This document shows, piece after piece, positions 1 to 8,064 of a DNA stretch of 64,000 bases (its first letter is position 1; each line of letters begins with the position of its first letter). The DNA is taken from assembly GCF_028716865.1 (NCBI RefSeq), contig NZ_JAQUOY010000001.1:62001-126000 (forward strand), given 5' to 3'. Position numbers and translations under genes: made by a program. The notes under the pieces are model-generated. The model saw nothing but the letters and a program-made list of their open reading frames with translations. It was not told the DNA's origin and ran no database searches. The DNA is from Candidatus Methylomirabilis sp. (lineage in GTDB: Bacteria > Methylomirabilota > Methylomirabilia > Methylomirabilales > Methylomirabilaceae).

Positions 1-965
1 CCTAAACCCGCCTCTCCGATCTTTCCAACCGCTGTGACAGTTGTCCCGTCAGGAAACATGGCGGCAATATCGGCAGGATCCCACGAAGAGGTAAAGAGCA
101 GCTCGAAGTCTTCTCCTCCTTGAAGCGCCATGGCCAGCGGATCTTGACCGAAGCGCTGCGCGACGACTGATGCCGCCTGATCGATCGGGATCTGATCCTC
201 TCTGATCTTCGCCGAGACCTCGCTTTCGCGGCATAGATGTGCCAGGTCAGAAGCCAACCCATCACTCAGGTCAATCATGGCTGACGCGACTCCAGCCTGC
301 GCAAGGGCCCTTCCCTCCCGGATTCTTGGGATGGGGCAGAGATGTCGTTCGATGGTCTGTGTGAGAGCCTCCCGGAGAGAGATGGAGACGTCAAACGAGG
401 TCTCAATCTGATCATCCCGGAGGCGGCAGCCGGCCCTGAGCGCCACGAGACCTGCTGCCGCCGCACCCAACCGGCCCGTGGTCCAAATCCGTTCCCCTGG
501 TTTTGCCCCGGAACGTGTGACAGCCCTCCCTGCCTCCACTTCTCCTACCAGGGTCACGCCGATCGTGAGGGTGGCAGAGGCGGAAAGATCGCCGCCGATG
601 ACCTCGACCGCGAATTGCGCGCCTTCCTCCCGGAGGCCACGATAGAGCTCGTCGATGAACTCGATCTCTTCCTCCGGTGGGATGGCCAGTGCGACAAGCG
701 CGGCACGCGGCAGACCCCCCATTGCGGCAATGTCGCTCAGATTTACTGCCATCGCCTTGCGCCCGAGACGAAAAGGCGTGGTGGTCTGCCGTGTGAAATC
801 GACTCCATCAACAAGCAGATCGGTCGTGAGCAGAAGATCTCTGCCTGCTGTAGGCCGTAACACGGCGCAGTCGTCACCGATTCCAAGCAGGGCATCGTGT
901 GGCCGGGGCAGCATGCTCCTGATCCGTTCGATCAGCGCAAACTCCCCAATAGCCGATACCCTCAT
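1..965 (-). CDS. thiL: Thiamine-monophosphate kinase, 3' end cut by window edge
   Basis: ThiL phosphorylates thiamine monophosphate to thiamine diphosphate with ATP, the last step of cofactor synthesis. I translated this frame directly; it stays open from an ATG at 965 to the window edge, about 321 codons. AIR-synthase-like kinase motifs are in order: GDDCAV near the N-terminus, TTDLLVDGVDF, GGDLSAS, MIDLSDGLASDL and GGEDFELLF. These are the metal and nucleotide binding signatures of ThiL. The start lies about 30 bases after the rsmA stop on the same strand, so the two are probably co-transcribed. The extreme C-terminus is outside the window. Confidence 0.93.
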   Translation of the reverse strand, partial: MRVSAIGEFALIERIRSMLPRPHDALLGIGDDCAVLRPTAGRDLLLTTDLLVDGVDFTRQTTTPFRLGRKAMAVNLSDIAAMGGLPRAALVALAIPPEEEIEFIDELYRGLREEGAQFAVEVIGGDLSASATLTIGVTLVGEVEAGRAVTRSGAKPGERIWTTGRLGAAAAGLVALRAGCRLRDDQIETSFDVSISLREALTQTIERHLCPIPRIREGRALAQAGVASAMIDLSDGLASDLAHLCRESEVSAKIREDQIPIDQAASVVAQRFGQDPLAMALQGGEDFELLFTSSWDPADIAAMFPDGTTVTAVGKIGEAGL

Positions 966-995
966 CGAAGGCCCACCCGCGTGATCTCTTCATGC

Positions 996-1979
996 TTAGT
1001 TGTGCGCAACATCTCCTTCCTCAGAAAGAGCTTGTTGAGGTGAGATAACGTGCATCGCATACAGACGATCGGCCAGCCTGGCGAATTCATCGAGGCTCAG
1101 GGTCTCGCCGCGGCGCTTCGGATCGATGTCCGCATCCACCAGGGTCCGCTCCAGGGCAGTGGGCTCCGCTATGATGTCGGCGTGCATTAAGGCATTGCGC
1201 AGCATCTTCCTGCGCTGTCCGAAAGCAGCCCGCACGATGCGAAACAGCAGATCAGGGGATTGTACCGACACCCTGGGTCCGGGGAGCAGGTCGAGACGAA
1301 CGAGGGTAGAATCAACTGCGGGCCTCGGGTAGAAGGCTGTCCTTGAGACCTGTGCCACCGCTGACACATCTGCCTCGTAGCGGCAACGGAGCGTCAAGGC
1401 ACTATACCCCTCTTCATTGGGGGTGGCCAAAAGCCGTTGCGCCACCTCTCGTTGCACCATCACCAGGAGAAAGGAAAAGCACTGCCGTAGCGGGATCAAC
1501 TGAAGGATGAGAGGAGTAGCCACCGAATAGGGAAGGTTTGAAACCAGCTTGGCCCGTTTATACGCTGGCAACATGTTACCGATTACGTCTATGAAATCGA
1601 ATTCGAGGGCGTCATCACAGATCAATGAAACCTTAGGATGATTGCTGAGGCGATCCGCCAGCAGTCGATGGAGTCCCGGATCCCGTTCAATGGCGATCAG
1701 CCTACCCGCCCGTTCAGCAAGACCATCGGTCAGGACACCCGTACCGGGACCGATCTCCACCACGAGGTCCTGCGGCCCCACCTCTGCGGCGCGAAGAATC
1801 AGATCGCGGATCGCAGGGGAAATGAGAAAGCTTTGCCCGAGGCCTCGTTTCGGCAGCAGATGGTATTGACGGAGTAGTGTACGGGTCTCGTGCCCAAGAG
1901 AAGGCGGCCGATTCGAGTGGCTGGTCCCGCTTGCAAGGTAGGGGCGGGGTGTATCCCCGCCCGATAAACGGGAGGGCAT
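996..1979 (-). CDS. rsmA: 16S rRNA (adenine(1518)-N6/adenine(1519)-N6)-dimethyltransferase
   Basis: RsmA (KsgA) dimethylates two adjacent adenines near the 3' end of 16S rRNA during small-subunit assembly. Visible motifs are GLGQSFL, the SAM-binding VVEIGPGTGVL, the acidic IAIERDP, and the catalytic NLPYSVATPL. At 327 residues it is about 50 longer than usual. The extra N-terminus is encoded partly by a GTAGGGG-type repeat (1938-1994), and I found no in-frame ATG, GTG or TTG between that repeat and the conserved core. Either the repeat supplies the start codon or a rare start is used. thiL follows closely downstream and bamD precedes it. Confidence 0.93.
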   Translation of the reverse strand: MPSRLSGGDTPRPYLASGTSHSNRPPSLGHETRTLLRQYHLLPKRGLGQSFLISPAIRDLILRAAEVGPQDLVVEIGPGTGVLTDGLAERAGRLIAIERDPGLHRLLADRLSNHPKVSLICDDALEFDFIDVIGNMLPAYKRAKLVSNLPYSVATPLILQLIPLRQCFSFLLVMVQREVAQRLLATPNEEGYSALTLRCRYEADVSAVAQVSRTAFYPRPAVDSTLVRLDLLPGPRVSVQSPDLLFRIVRAAFGQRRKMLRNALMHADIIAEPTALERTLVDADIDPKRRGETLSLDEFARLADRLYAMHVISPQQALSEEGDVAHN

Positions 1980-1994
1980 TCAGCCCTCCCCTAC
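1938..1994. repeat. GTAGGGG/CCCCTAC double-hairpin repeat overlapping rsmA start
   Basis: The 57-base element starts with GTAGGGG and ends with its complement CCCCTAC. Inside are two smaller perfect stems, GGCGGGG/CCCCGCC and GGGAGGGC/GCCCTCCC. It contains the ATG used for the longest rsmA reading frame. A simpler relative is the palindrome at 21851-21878. It looks like a dispersed intergenic element that has landed at a gene boundary. Confidence 0.7.
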
Positions 1995-2010
1995 GAACGC
2001 ATCGCCATGG

Positions 2011-2919
2011 CTAGGGCGTCCCGGGTTGCCAGATCGAATTATCCAAGATCGCGTCCGTCAACTCTGACATGGTATCAGACATCGTGGAGAGCGTGGTGCT
2101 CAGGAAGCTCGCGGAGGGCTTAGGGTTACGCGGATTCTGGACAAAGGTCATGCCGATCCGTGTCGCGGCGAGTGGTGTCATCTCAGAATCCGGAAACTTC
2201 GCAATGAGACGATGAAAAGCAGCCTTAGCTGGCTCCTTCTGCTCGAGTTCCCAGAGCGACTCCCCAAGATAGTACAGGGCCTGATCCTCGTACTCGGAGC
2301 CTGAGTACTCCTTCAGAACCGACTCGAACCGCGGGATAGCCGCGCCATACGCTTGACGGTTAAAGTAAAACTTACCGACGTACAGCTCCCTCTCGGCGAG
2401 TCGCCGCTGACATTCTACTAATATGGCCTGCGCGTCCGACGCGAACTGGGAGTTACGGAATTCGCTGACCAGGGTTTGAAACTCTCTCGCCGCCTTTTTG
2501 GTCATCGTCTGATCACGATCTACCTTCTCCATCTGGCGGAAGTAAGACAGTCCCGTGTAATACTGAGCTTCATCAAGCTGCTCATGTTGGGGGAACAGTT
2601 CGATAAACCGTTGGTATTCGGCGCGTGCCTCATCGTATCTCTTCTCATCAAAGTAGGCGCGACCTACACTCAGGCGAGCCGTCGGAACCAATTCGCTTTC
2701 AGGAAATTGGTTAATCAGGCGCTGCAAGTGTTTGCGCCCATCATCGTACTTCTTCAGGGCGATGGCCGCATCAGCCAGACTCATCAGCTCCCGGTCCGAG
2801 CCGCCTTGCGGCTCGACTTGTTTCGGTGAAAGGAAGTCGAGAGTCGCGCACCCCGAGATCGAGAGAAGGAGAATCAGGCAACCCGTTACGAAGAATTGGC
2901 ACCGCAAATAGGACCTCAT
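2011..2919 (-). CDS. bamD: Outer membrane assembly lipoprotein BamD (YfiO family)
   Basis: BamD is a lipoprotein of the BAM machine that inserts beta-barrel proteins into the outer membrane. The chosen ATG (2919) gives 302 residues with a signal peptide ending in the lipobox LSISGC, so the mature protein starts at a lipidated Cys. The body consists of TPR-like repeats with the typical Tol-Pal/YbgF flavour (KKYDDGRKHLQRLINQFPES, then FIELFPQHEQLDEAQYY). The frame stays open further upstream to 3279, but that stretch runs antisense-like across clpX and precedes the signal peptide, so it is excluded. It indicates a double-membrane cell. Confidence 0.85.
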   Translation of the reverse strand: MRSYLRCQFFVTGCLILLLSISGCATLDFLSPKQVEPQGGSDRELMSLADAAIALKKYDDGRKHLQRLINQFPESELVPTARLSVGRAYFDEKRYDEARAEYQRFIELFPQHEQLDEAQYYTGLSYFRQMEKVDRDQTMTKKAAREFQTLVSEFRNSQFASDAQAILVECQRRLAERELYVGKFYFNRQAYGAAIPRFESVLKEYSGSEYEDQALYYLGESLWELEQKEPAKAAFHRLIAKFPDSEMTPLAATRIGMTFVQNPRNPKPSASFLSTTLSTMSDTMSELTDAILDNSIWQPGTP

Positions 2920-3073
2920 ATTGAACACCTCTGGCAGTGTGAGAAAAACCCGCCACCATCCTACTGAAGCAGACAAAAGGCTGCCGAAGAGCGATCGGAT
3001 TGCAGATGTCGGATTGCTGAGTGGGCAAACAAGAGCAGAGGGGGGCGCCGTCAATCCGCAATTGATTTGGCGA

Positions 3074-4321
3074 TCAGGCTGACTCGGCCTTCTTCTTATA
3101 GAGGATGATAGGCGGTTTCCGCTCGACCACGGTCTCGCGGTTGACAATACACTCCGCAATCCCCGACTGTGAGGGGACCTCATACATGATATCGAGCATG
3201 ATCTCTTCAAGGATCGCCCGAAGGCCACGAGCGCCGGTCTGCCGCTTCGCCGCCTCCTGAGCCACAGCGCTGATCGCATCGTCGGTCAGAGTCAATTTCA
3301 CATGCTCAAAATCGAAGAACCGCTGATACTGCCGCAAAAGGGCGTTCTTCGGTTCGACAAGGATCCGCACCAGCGCCTTCTCGTCAAGCTCGTGCACGAC
3401 CGCCATGACCGGCAGTCGCCCCACCAACTCTGGGATAAGGCCATACCGGAGCAGGTCTTCCGGTTGGACATCGGCCAGCAGTTCACTGATCCGCCTTCCC
3501 CGTCTTGCCTGGATCTCGGCGCCGAATCCCATCGATTTCTGGCCGGTCCGATGTTCAATGGTCTTCTCCAGCCCAACGAATGCCCCGCCGCAGATAAACA
3601 GGATATTTGTCGTGTCGACCTGCAGGTACTCCTGCTGGGGATGTTTCCGTCCACCCTGAGGTGGGACATTGGCGACGGTTCCCTCCAGGATCTTTAAGAG
3701 GGCCTGTTGAACACCCTCTCCGGAGACGTCCCGCGTGATAGATGGATTTTCGGACTTACGCGCGATCTTGTCGATCTCGTCGATATAGATGATCCCTCGC
3801 TCTGCGCGCTCCACATCGTAGTCTGCAACCTGTAGCAGCCGAAGGATGATGTTTTCCACATCCTCCCCGACATATCCCGCTTCCGTGAGGGTGGTGGCAT
3901 CGGCGATGGTGAACGGTACGTCCAGGATCTTGGCCAGGGTTTGAGCGAGCAGGGTCTTGCCGCATCCGGTTGGACCGATGAGGAGGATATTTGACTTGGT
4001 CAGTTCGACGTCGTCGAAGGTCATCCTGGCGTTAACGCGCTTATAGTGGTTATGAACGGCGACCGCCAGGCTCTTCTTGGCCCGGTCCTGACCGATGACA
4101 TACTGGTCCAGGATCGACTTGATCTCAGACGGCTTGGGGAGCTCGCCGAGACCCTTGCTCTTTTCCTCCTCCCATTCCTCTGCGATGATATCGTTGCAGA
4201 GTTCAATACACTCATCGCAGATATAGACTGTGGGACCGGCGATCAGCTTTCGTACGTCGTCTTGACTTTTTCCGCAAAAGGAGCAGGTGAGCTTCCCCCC
4301 GCCTTTTACCGCCTTGGCCAT
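3074..4321 (-). CDS. clpX: ATP-dependent protease ATP-binding subunit ClpX
   Basis: ClpX is the AAA+ unfoldase that feeds tagged proteins into ClpP in the cytosol. The 415-residue protein has the N-terminal C4 zinc finger (C13, C16, C35, C38), Walker A GPTGCGKT, the pore loop GYVGEDV, Walker B YIDEIDKI, and the sensor region [12 protein letters not shown]. Length and motif order match the family fully. It lies downstream of clpP on the same strand, separated by about 340 bases that carry an inverted-repeat element, so it may have partly independent expression. Confidence 0.98.
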   Translation of the reverse strand: MAKAVKGGGKLTCSFCGKSQDDVRKLIAGPTVYICDECIELCNDIIAEEWEEEKSKGLGELPKPSEIKSILDQYVIGQDRAKKSLAVAVHNHYKRVNARMTFDDVELTKSNILLIGPTGCGKTLLAQTLAKILDVPFTIADATTLTEAGYVGEDVENIILRLLQVADYDVERAERGIIYIDEIDKIARKSENPSITRDVSGEGVQQALLKILEGTVANVPPQGGRKHPQQEYLQVDTTNILFICGGAFVGLEKTIEHRTGQKSMGFGAEIQARRGRRISELLADVQPEDLLRYGLIPELVGRLPVMAVVHELDEKALVRILVEPKNALLRQYQRFFDFEHVKLTLTDDAISAVAQEAAKRQTGARGLRAILEEIMLDIMYEVPSQSGIAECIVNRETVVERKPPIILYKKKAESA

Positions 4322-4530
4322 CTACCCCTCCCCCTCGCGTTCCAGGTTTTGATCTCGAAGTGCCGGGCGAACGATCCGCCATATGCGGGTCTTCGCTTGC
4401 GCCACGCTTCCTGGAACACAATACTGTCCATGTACCCTCGATCGTGCAACGATGTTGCTCACAATGGCTACAGGGTCAACTGTAATTGGCGCAATTCTAG
4501 TGTAGTGCATCCAACGGTTCTTTACAAATC

Positions 4531-4610
4531 CCGTTCGCCCTGAGCCTGTCGAAGGGTGAAGTATTTTAATGGGTTCCGTTCATGGGTTCGACAAGCTCAC
4601 CGCGAACGGG
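4531..4610. repeat. Dispersed inverted-repeat pair (CCGTTCGCCCTGAGC family)
   Basis: Two roughly 26-base copies in opposite orientation (4531-4556 and 4585-4610) flank an AT-rich spacer between clpP and clpX. Related copies occur at 8030-8055, 12893-12973 and 44811-44891. The rest of the 4322-4664 gap shows no gene. Confidence 0.75.
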
Positions 4611-4664
4611 TTGTAAGGTATTGGTGAGTCACTATGCTAGACGAGTTAGTATAGCGTTGGCCAT

Positions 4665-5285
4665 CTATAGCGCAGGGGCTGCGGCCGACAATGGAAGGCC
4701 CTCGCGCGAGTGGATCACCTCGTCAATCAGGCCATATTCTTTGGCCTCCTCAGGCGACATAAAAAAGTCGCGGTCGCTGTCTTTCTCAATCCGCTCCAAC
4801 GGCTGGCCCGTGTGATTGGCGATAATTCGGTCCAACTCCTGTCGCATCCGAAGGATCTCTTTTGCCTGGATCTGGATGTCGGACGCCTGCCCCTGGGCTC
4901 CCCCGTAGGGTTGGTGGATCATGATCCGTGCGTGGGGAAGGGCATAGCGTTTCTTCTTGGCGCCGGCCGCCAACAGGAGCGCAGCGCCACTGGCCGCTTG
5001 ACCCATACAGATCGTCTCGATGGCCGGCTTGATATACTGCATCGTATCATAGATCGCCAGTGAGGCAGTGACCGACCCGCCCGGTGAGTTGATGTAGAGG
5101 TGGATATCTTTGTCAGGGTCTTCGGCTTCCAGGAAGAGGAGCTGGGCGATCACCAGATTTGACTCGGCATCATCGATCGGGGTCCCGATGAACAGGATCC
5201 GGTCCTTCAGGAGGCGGGAGAAGATATCGTAAGCTCGCTCACCTCGGCTGGTCTGCTCAACCACCATTGGAATCAGTTGCATCAC
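4665..5285 (-). CDS. clpP: ATP-dependent Clp protease proteolytic subunit
   Basis: ClpP forms the tetradecameric serine protease chamber used with ClpX. The 206-residue protein has the complete catalytic triad by position and motif: S99 in GQAASGAA, H124 in ARIMIHQP, and D173 in the DRDFFM context. The oligomerisation segment and [12 protein letters not shown] are present. It starts 24 bases downstream of the tig stop, giving the conserved tig-clpP-clpX order seen in many bacteria. Confidence 0.97.
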   Translation of the reverse strand: MMQLIPMVVEQTSRGERAYDIFSRLLKDRILFIGTPIDDAESNLVIAQLLFLEAEDPDKDIHLYINSPGGSVTASLAIYDTMQYIKPAIETICMGQAASGAALLLAAGAKKKRYALPHARIMIHQPYGGAQGQASDIQIQAKEILRMRQELDRIIANHTGQPLERIEKDSDRDFFMSPEEAKEYGLIDEVIHSREGLPLSAAAPAL

Positions 5286-5309
5286 GTACGTACTCCCTTT
5301 ATGTGGTGC

Positions 5310-6605
5310 TCAGGCGAGGGTCACGAGGTTGACCCCATCCACAACATTGGCCCGCTCATACAGAAGATCGAGCGCTTTCCGCTCCAGTAATTGCATTCGA
5401 ATGGTTTCAATCCGCCCCTCCCGCTCTAGCAGCTTGCGGAAGGCTTCCGGTTTCTGGTTCAAGGCGACGGCGGTCGATTCGACCTCTTCGTGCAATTCCT
5501 CATCCGACACAACAATCCCTTCCTGCTTCGCCACCGCCTCCAGCAAGAGAGAATTTCGCACCCGTTTTAAGGCAAGCTCTCCCGCCTTGGTCCGCATCGC
5601 CTCTTCTTCACTCTGAGCGGAGGTTGCCTTGTGTCCGCCAACGCTCCGCCTCAAGTCAGTAAGGATCGCCTCGAGCTCCGCATCAACCAGCGACTCTGGA
5701 GGATCAAAGGGGTGGGCGGCACGCAATTTCTCAAGGATCTGGCTCTTCAGACGCCCCACCTGTTCCCGCTCCTTGTGCGCCAGCAGGTCTTGCTTTACCT
5801 TTTCCTTGAGTTCAGGGACATCCTTGCACTCACCCGCTGATTGCGCGAACGCATTATCCAGTGGCGGTACCCGTTTCTTCTTGACCTCTTTGAGGGTGAC
5901 TCTGAAGAGTACCCGCTTTCCTGCCAGCTCCCGTCGTCCGTAATCGGTCGGGAATTCCAGGGAGAACTCCTTGACCTCTCCTTTCTTCAGACCATGGAGT
6001 TGGGTCTCAAACTCGGGGATGAACTGGTGGGCACCGAGAAGGATCGAGGCATTCCGGCCGCTTACGCCCTTGAGCGGTTTACCACCGGCAAAGCCTTCGT
6101 AGTCGACTACCAGGAGGTCTTCCTGCAAGCCGGGCCAGCCATCCATCGGCACGTACTCTGCCGCTTGCTCCCGAAGGTGCTCCAGAGCTCGATCTACCTC
6201 CGCATCCGTTGTCTCGACCTTCTCCTTGGTGATCTCAATCCCGGTGTAACCCGAGAGTTGGAGATCGGGTTTTACTTCGAAGGTAGCCCGGTAGCTGAAA
6301 GGCTTCCCCTCCTCACAGACTATCTCATCCAGTCTGGGCTCGTTCACCGGATCCAGATTGGCCTCCTTGAGCGCCTGACTATAGCTTTCCGGGACGAGTT
6401 CCTGGAGGGCCTCCTGCTTCGCCTCTTCCTTGAAGCGCGAACGCAAAACATCTCGCGGAACCTTACCGGGGCGGAAACCAGGCAGGCGGGCATTTTTGGC
6501 GAGGTGCAGATAGGCCGCCTCCAGCTTGTCCAGGAGGCTTTGGGGGGGCAATTCGATTCGAAGCGCGCGTTTGGTGCTGCTGATCTCTTCGATGTCTACT
6601 TTCAT
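5310..6605 (-). CDS. tig: Trigger factor, ribosome-associated chaperone and prolyl isomerase
   Basis: Trigger factor binds nascent chains at the ribosomal exit tunnel. From the ATG at 6605 it is 431 residues, the usual length. The N-terminal ribosome-binding domain ends in the signature GFRPGKVPRDVL. The FKBP-like domain follows (LLVVDYEGFAGG, LGAHQFIPEFETQL), then a long helical C-terminal domain. The frame is open upstream through the tRNA-Leu gene, but that extension is not plausible protein. A promoter upstream of the tRNA probably serves tRNA, tig and clpP together. Confidence 0.96.
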   Translation of the reverse strand: MKVDIEEISSTKRALRIELPPQSLLDKLEAAYLHLAKNARLPGFRPGKVPRDVLRSRFKEEAKQEALQELVPESYSQALKEANLDPVNEPRLDEIVCEEGKPFSYRATFEVKPDLQLSGYTGIEITKEKVETTDAEVDRALEHLREQAAEYVPMDGWPGLQEDLLVVDYEGFAGGKPLKGVSGRNASILLGAHQFIPEFETQLHGLKKGEVKEFSLEFPTDYGRRELAGKRVLFRVTLKEVKKKRVPPLDNAFAQSAGECKDVPELKEKVKQDLLAHKEREQVGRLKSQILEKLRAAHPFDPPESLVDAELEAILTDLRRSVGGHKATSAQSEEEAMRTKAGELALKRVRNSLLLEAVAKQEGIVVSDEELHEEVESTAVALNQKPEAFRKLLEREGRIETIRMQLLERKALDLLYERANVVDGVNLVTLA

Positions 6606-6634
6606 ATGTATCTCGGAATTAGATGCCGGATTCA

Positions 6635-6721
6635 TGGTGCGAGAGGGGGGACTTGAACCCCCATCCGCCAAAGGCGGACTGGATCCTAAGTCCAGCGCGT
6701 CTGCCATTCCGCCACTCTCGC
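6635..6721 (-). tRNA. tRNA-Leu (anticodon UAG)
   Basis: On the minus strand an 87-base cloverleaf starts with GCGAGAG and ends with CTCTCGC, discriminator A and an encoded CCA. The anticodon stem-loop is CTGGA-CTTAGGA-TCCAG, giving UAG. A long variable arm built on CCGCC/GGCGG marks it as class II, and the T arm contains GGTTCAAGTCC. It lies only about 30 bases upstream of tig. Confidence 0.96.
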
Positions 6722-6748
6722 GTGAGCCGCCGAGCAGGAACGAGAAAA

Positions 6749-6777
6749 ACTATATCATACGGTGAAGCCTCTGTCTA
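6749..6777 (-). promoter_or_regulatory. Sigma-70-type promoter for tRNA-Leu and tig
   Basis: On the minus strand TAGACA (6772-6777) and TATAGT (6749-6754) are separated by 17 bases. Each hexamer is one base off consensus. The predicted transcript starts roughly 20 bases before the tRNA 5' end. Confidence 0.55.
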
Positions 6778-6810
6778 GAAATCTACTTTCTCTGGACAGA
6801 GCTGGTCAGG

Positions 6811-7968
6811 TCAGTCCTGACAGAAAAGCCTCGGCAGGCGCGGGGAGAGGGCAGTGAGGATCTCGTACGGGATGGTCCCCAGTTGCGCTGCCCATTCTGC
6901 GATTGAGATATGTTCCTCCCCGTCGTGCCCAAGGAGCGTAACGATATCCCCATCGGACGCCTCCGGCACATCGGTGATATCGATCAGGCATTGGTCCATC
7001 GTGATCGTGCCCACCTGTCGAGCCCGCCGACCCTGAACGAGAAAGTCGATCCTGTTTGAGAGGGCGCGGGAGATTCCATCGCCATAGCCGATAGATACGG
7101 TAGCTAGACGCGTCCGGCGCGCTGTCCGAAAGGTATGACCGTAACTGACACCGGTCTCCGGTGGAACGGTTTTGACGAAGACGATCTTTGCTTTGAGCGC
7201 AAGGGCAGGGCGAAGAGCAACGACGGCCTGTAAGTGAGAGCTTGGGTATAGGCCATACTGAGCCAACCCGATCCGGACCAGGTCGAAATGGGTGTCGGGG
7301 AACGTCAGGGTAGCGGCAGAATTGGCCAGATGTACCAATGGAGGCCGAAGCCCCTGCCGCTGCAGCATATCCACTAACTTTGCGAACCGTGTGAACTGCT
7401 CCCTGGCTGTTGTGGGATCGACCGCGTCAGCCGTAGCGAGGTGGCTGTACAGGCTGACAACCGACACGCCCGGCAGGACCCTTATCGCGCTCAACAGCTC
7501 CTGAGCCTCCTGCCATGAGACTCCCAGGCGGGACATACCGGTATCGACCTTCAGGTGAATTGGGATCGGCCCCAGACCCGCCTCGGACAAGCGACGGGCC
7601 TGGTCGAGGCTGCAGACGGTCGGTTGCAGCCGATACTCGATAAGTGCGTCGATCTCCTCTTTGCAGATAACGGGGCCGAAGAGGAGAATCGGCGCGTCGA
7701 TCCCCGCCATTCTTAGAGAGATTCCTTCTTCAACTGTGGCGACCGCAAGCCATGAGGCGCCGGCTGACAGCGCAGTCCGAGCGACCGCAACAGCGCCATG
7801 ACCGTAGCCATCAGCCTTGACGACCGACATGAGCTGGGTTGACGGTTGTAGGAGCTGTCGGATAGCTGCTATATTGTGGCGGATCGCCTCGAGATCGACC
7901 TCCACCCAGGCACGGCGGGTCGAGGGAACCCGCTCGGCTGTCCAGCCGAGATCTTGATTAATGCCCAT
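6811..7968 (-). CDS. alr: Alanine racemase
   Basis: This PLP enzyme interconverts L- and D-alanine for peptidoglycan synthesis. The 385-residue protein has the PLP-lysine motif VVKADGYGHGA near the N-terminus, the barrel motif KVDTGMSRLG, and the second catalytic tyrosine in GVSYGHTF. MDQCLIDIT belongs to the C-terminal domain. Length and motifs are typical. It is on the same strand as tig but lies upstream of the tRNA promoter, so it forms a separate unit. Confidence 0.96.
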   Translation of the reverse strand: MGINQDLGWTAERVPSTRRAWVEVDLEAIRHNIAAIRQLLQPSTQLMSVVKADGYGHGAVAVARTALSAGASWLAVATVEEGISLRMAGIDAPILLFGPVICKEEIDALIEYRLQPTVCSLDQARRLSEAGLGPIPIHLKVDTGMSRLGVSWQEAQELLSAIRVLPGVSVVSLYSHLATADAVDPTTAREQFTRFAKLVDMLQRQGLRPPLVHLANSAATLTFPDTHFDLVRIGLAQYGLYPSSHLQAVVALRPALALKAKIVFVKTVPPETGVSYGHTFRTARRTRLATVSIGYGDGISRALSNRIDFLVQGRRARQVGTITMDQCLIDITDVPEASDGDIVTLLGHDGEEHISIAEWAAQLGTIPYEILTALSPRLPRLFCQD

Positions 7969-8029
7969 ACATTCTGATCCTCAGGTACAACCGATGAGCT
8001 GTTGAACCTGTCCTGCGAACTCCCGTTCT

Positions 8030-8055
8030 CCCTTCGACACGCTTAGGGCGAACGG
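8030..8055. repeat. Single copy of CCGTTCGCCCTGAGC-family repeat
   Basis: One copy, in the orientation CCCTTCGACACGC...GCGAACGG, lies between alr and the PEP carboxylase gene. Unlike the other three loci, I see no second inverted partner here. Confidence 0.65.
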
Positions 8056-8064
8056 AATGGGCGT

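Noticed and set aside
2920-3279. 120-residue upstream extension of bamD
   Set aside because: It overlaps clpX and would put the lipoprotein signal peptide in the middle of the protein.
5841-6656. 271-codon plus-strand frame
   Set aside because: It is the mirror of trigger factor, caused by high GC and codon bias.
6606-6707. N-terminal extension of trigger factor to an upstream ATG
   Set aside because: It reads through the tRNA-Leu gene; the conserved protein starts at 6605 with MKVDIEEIS.
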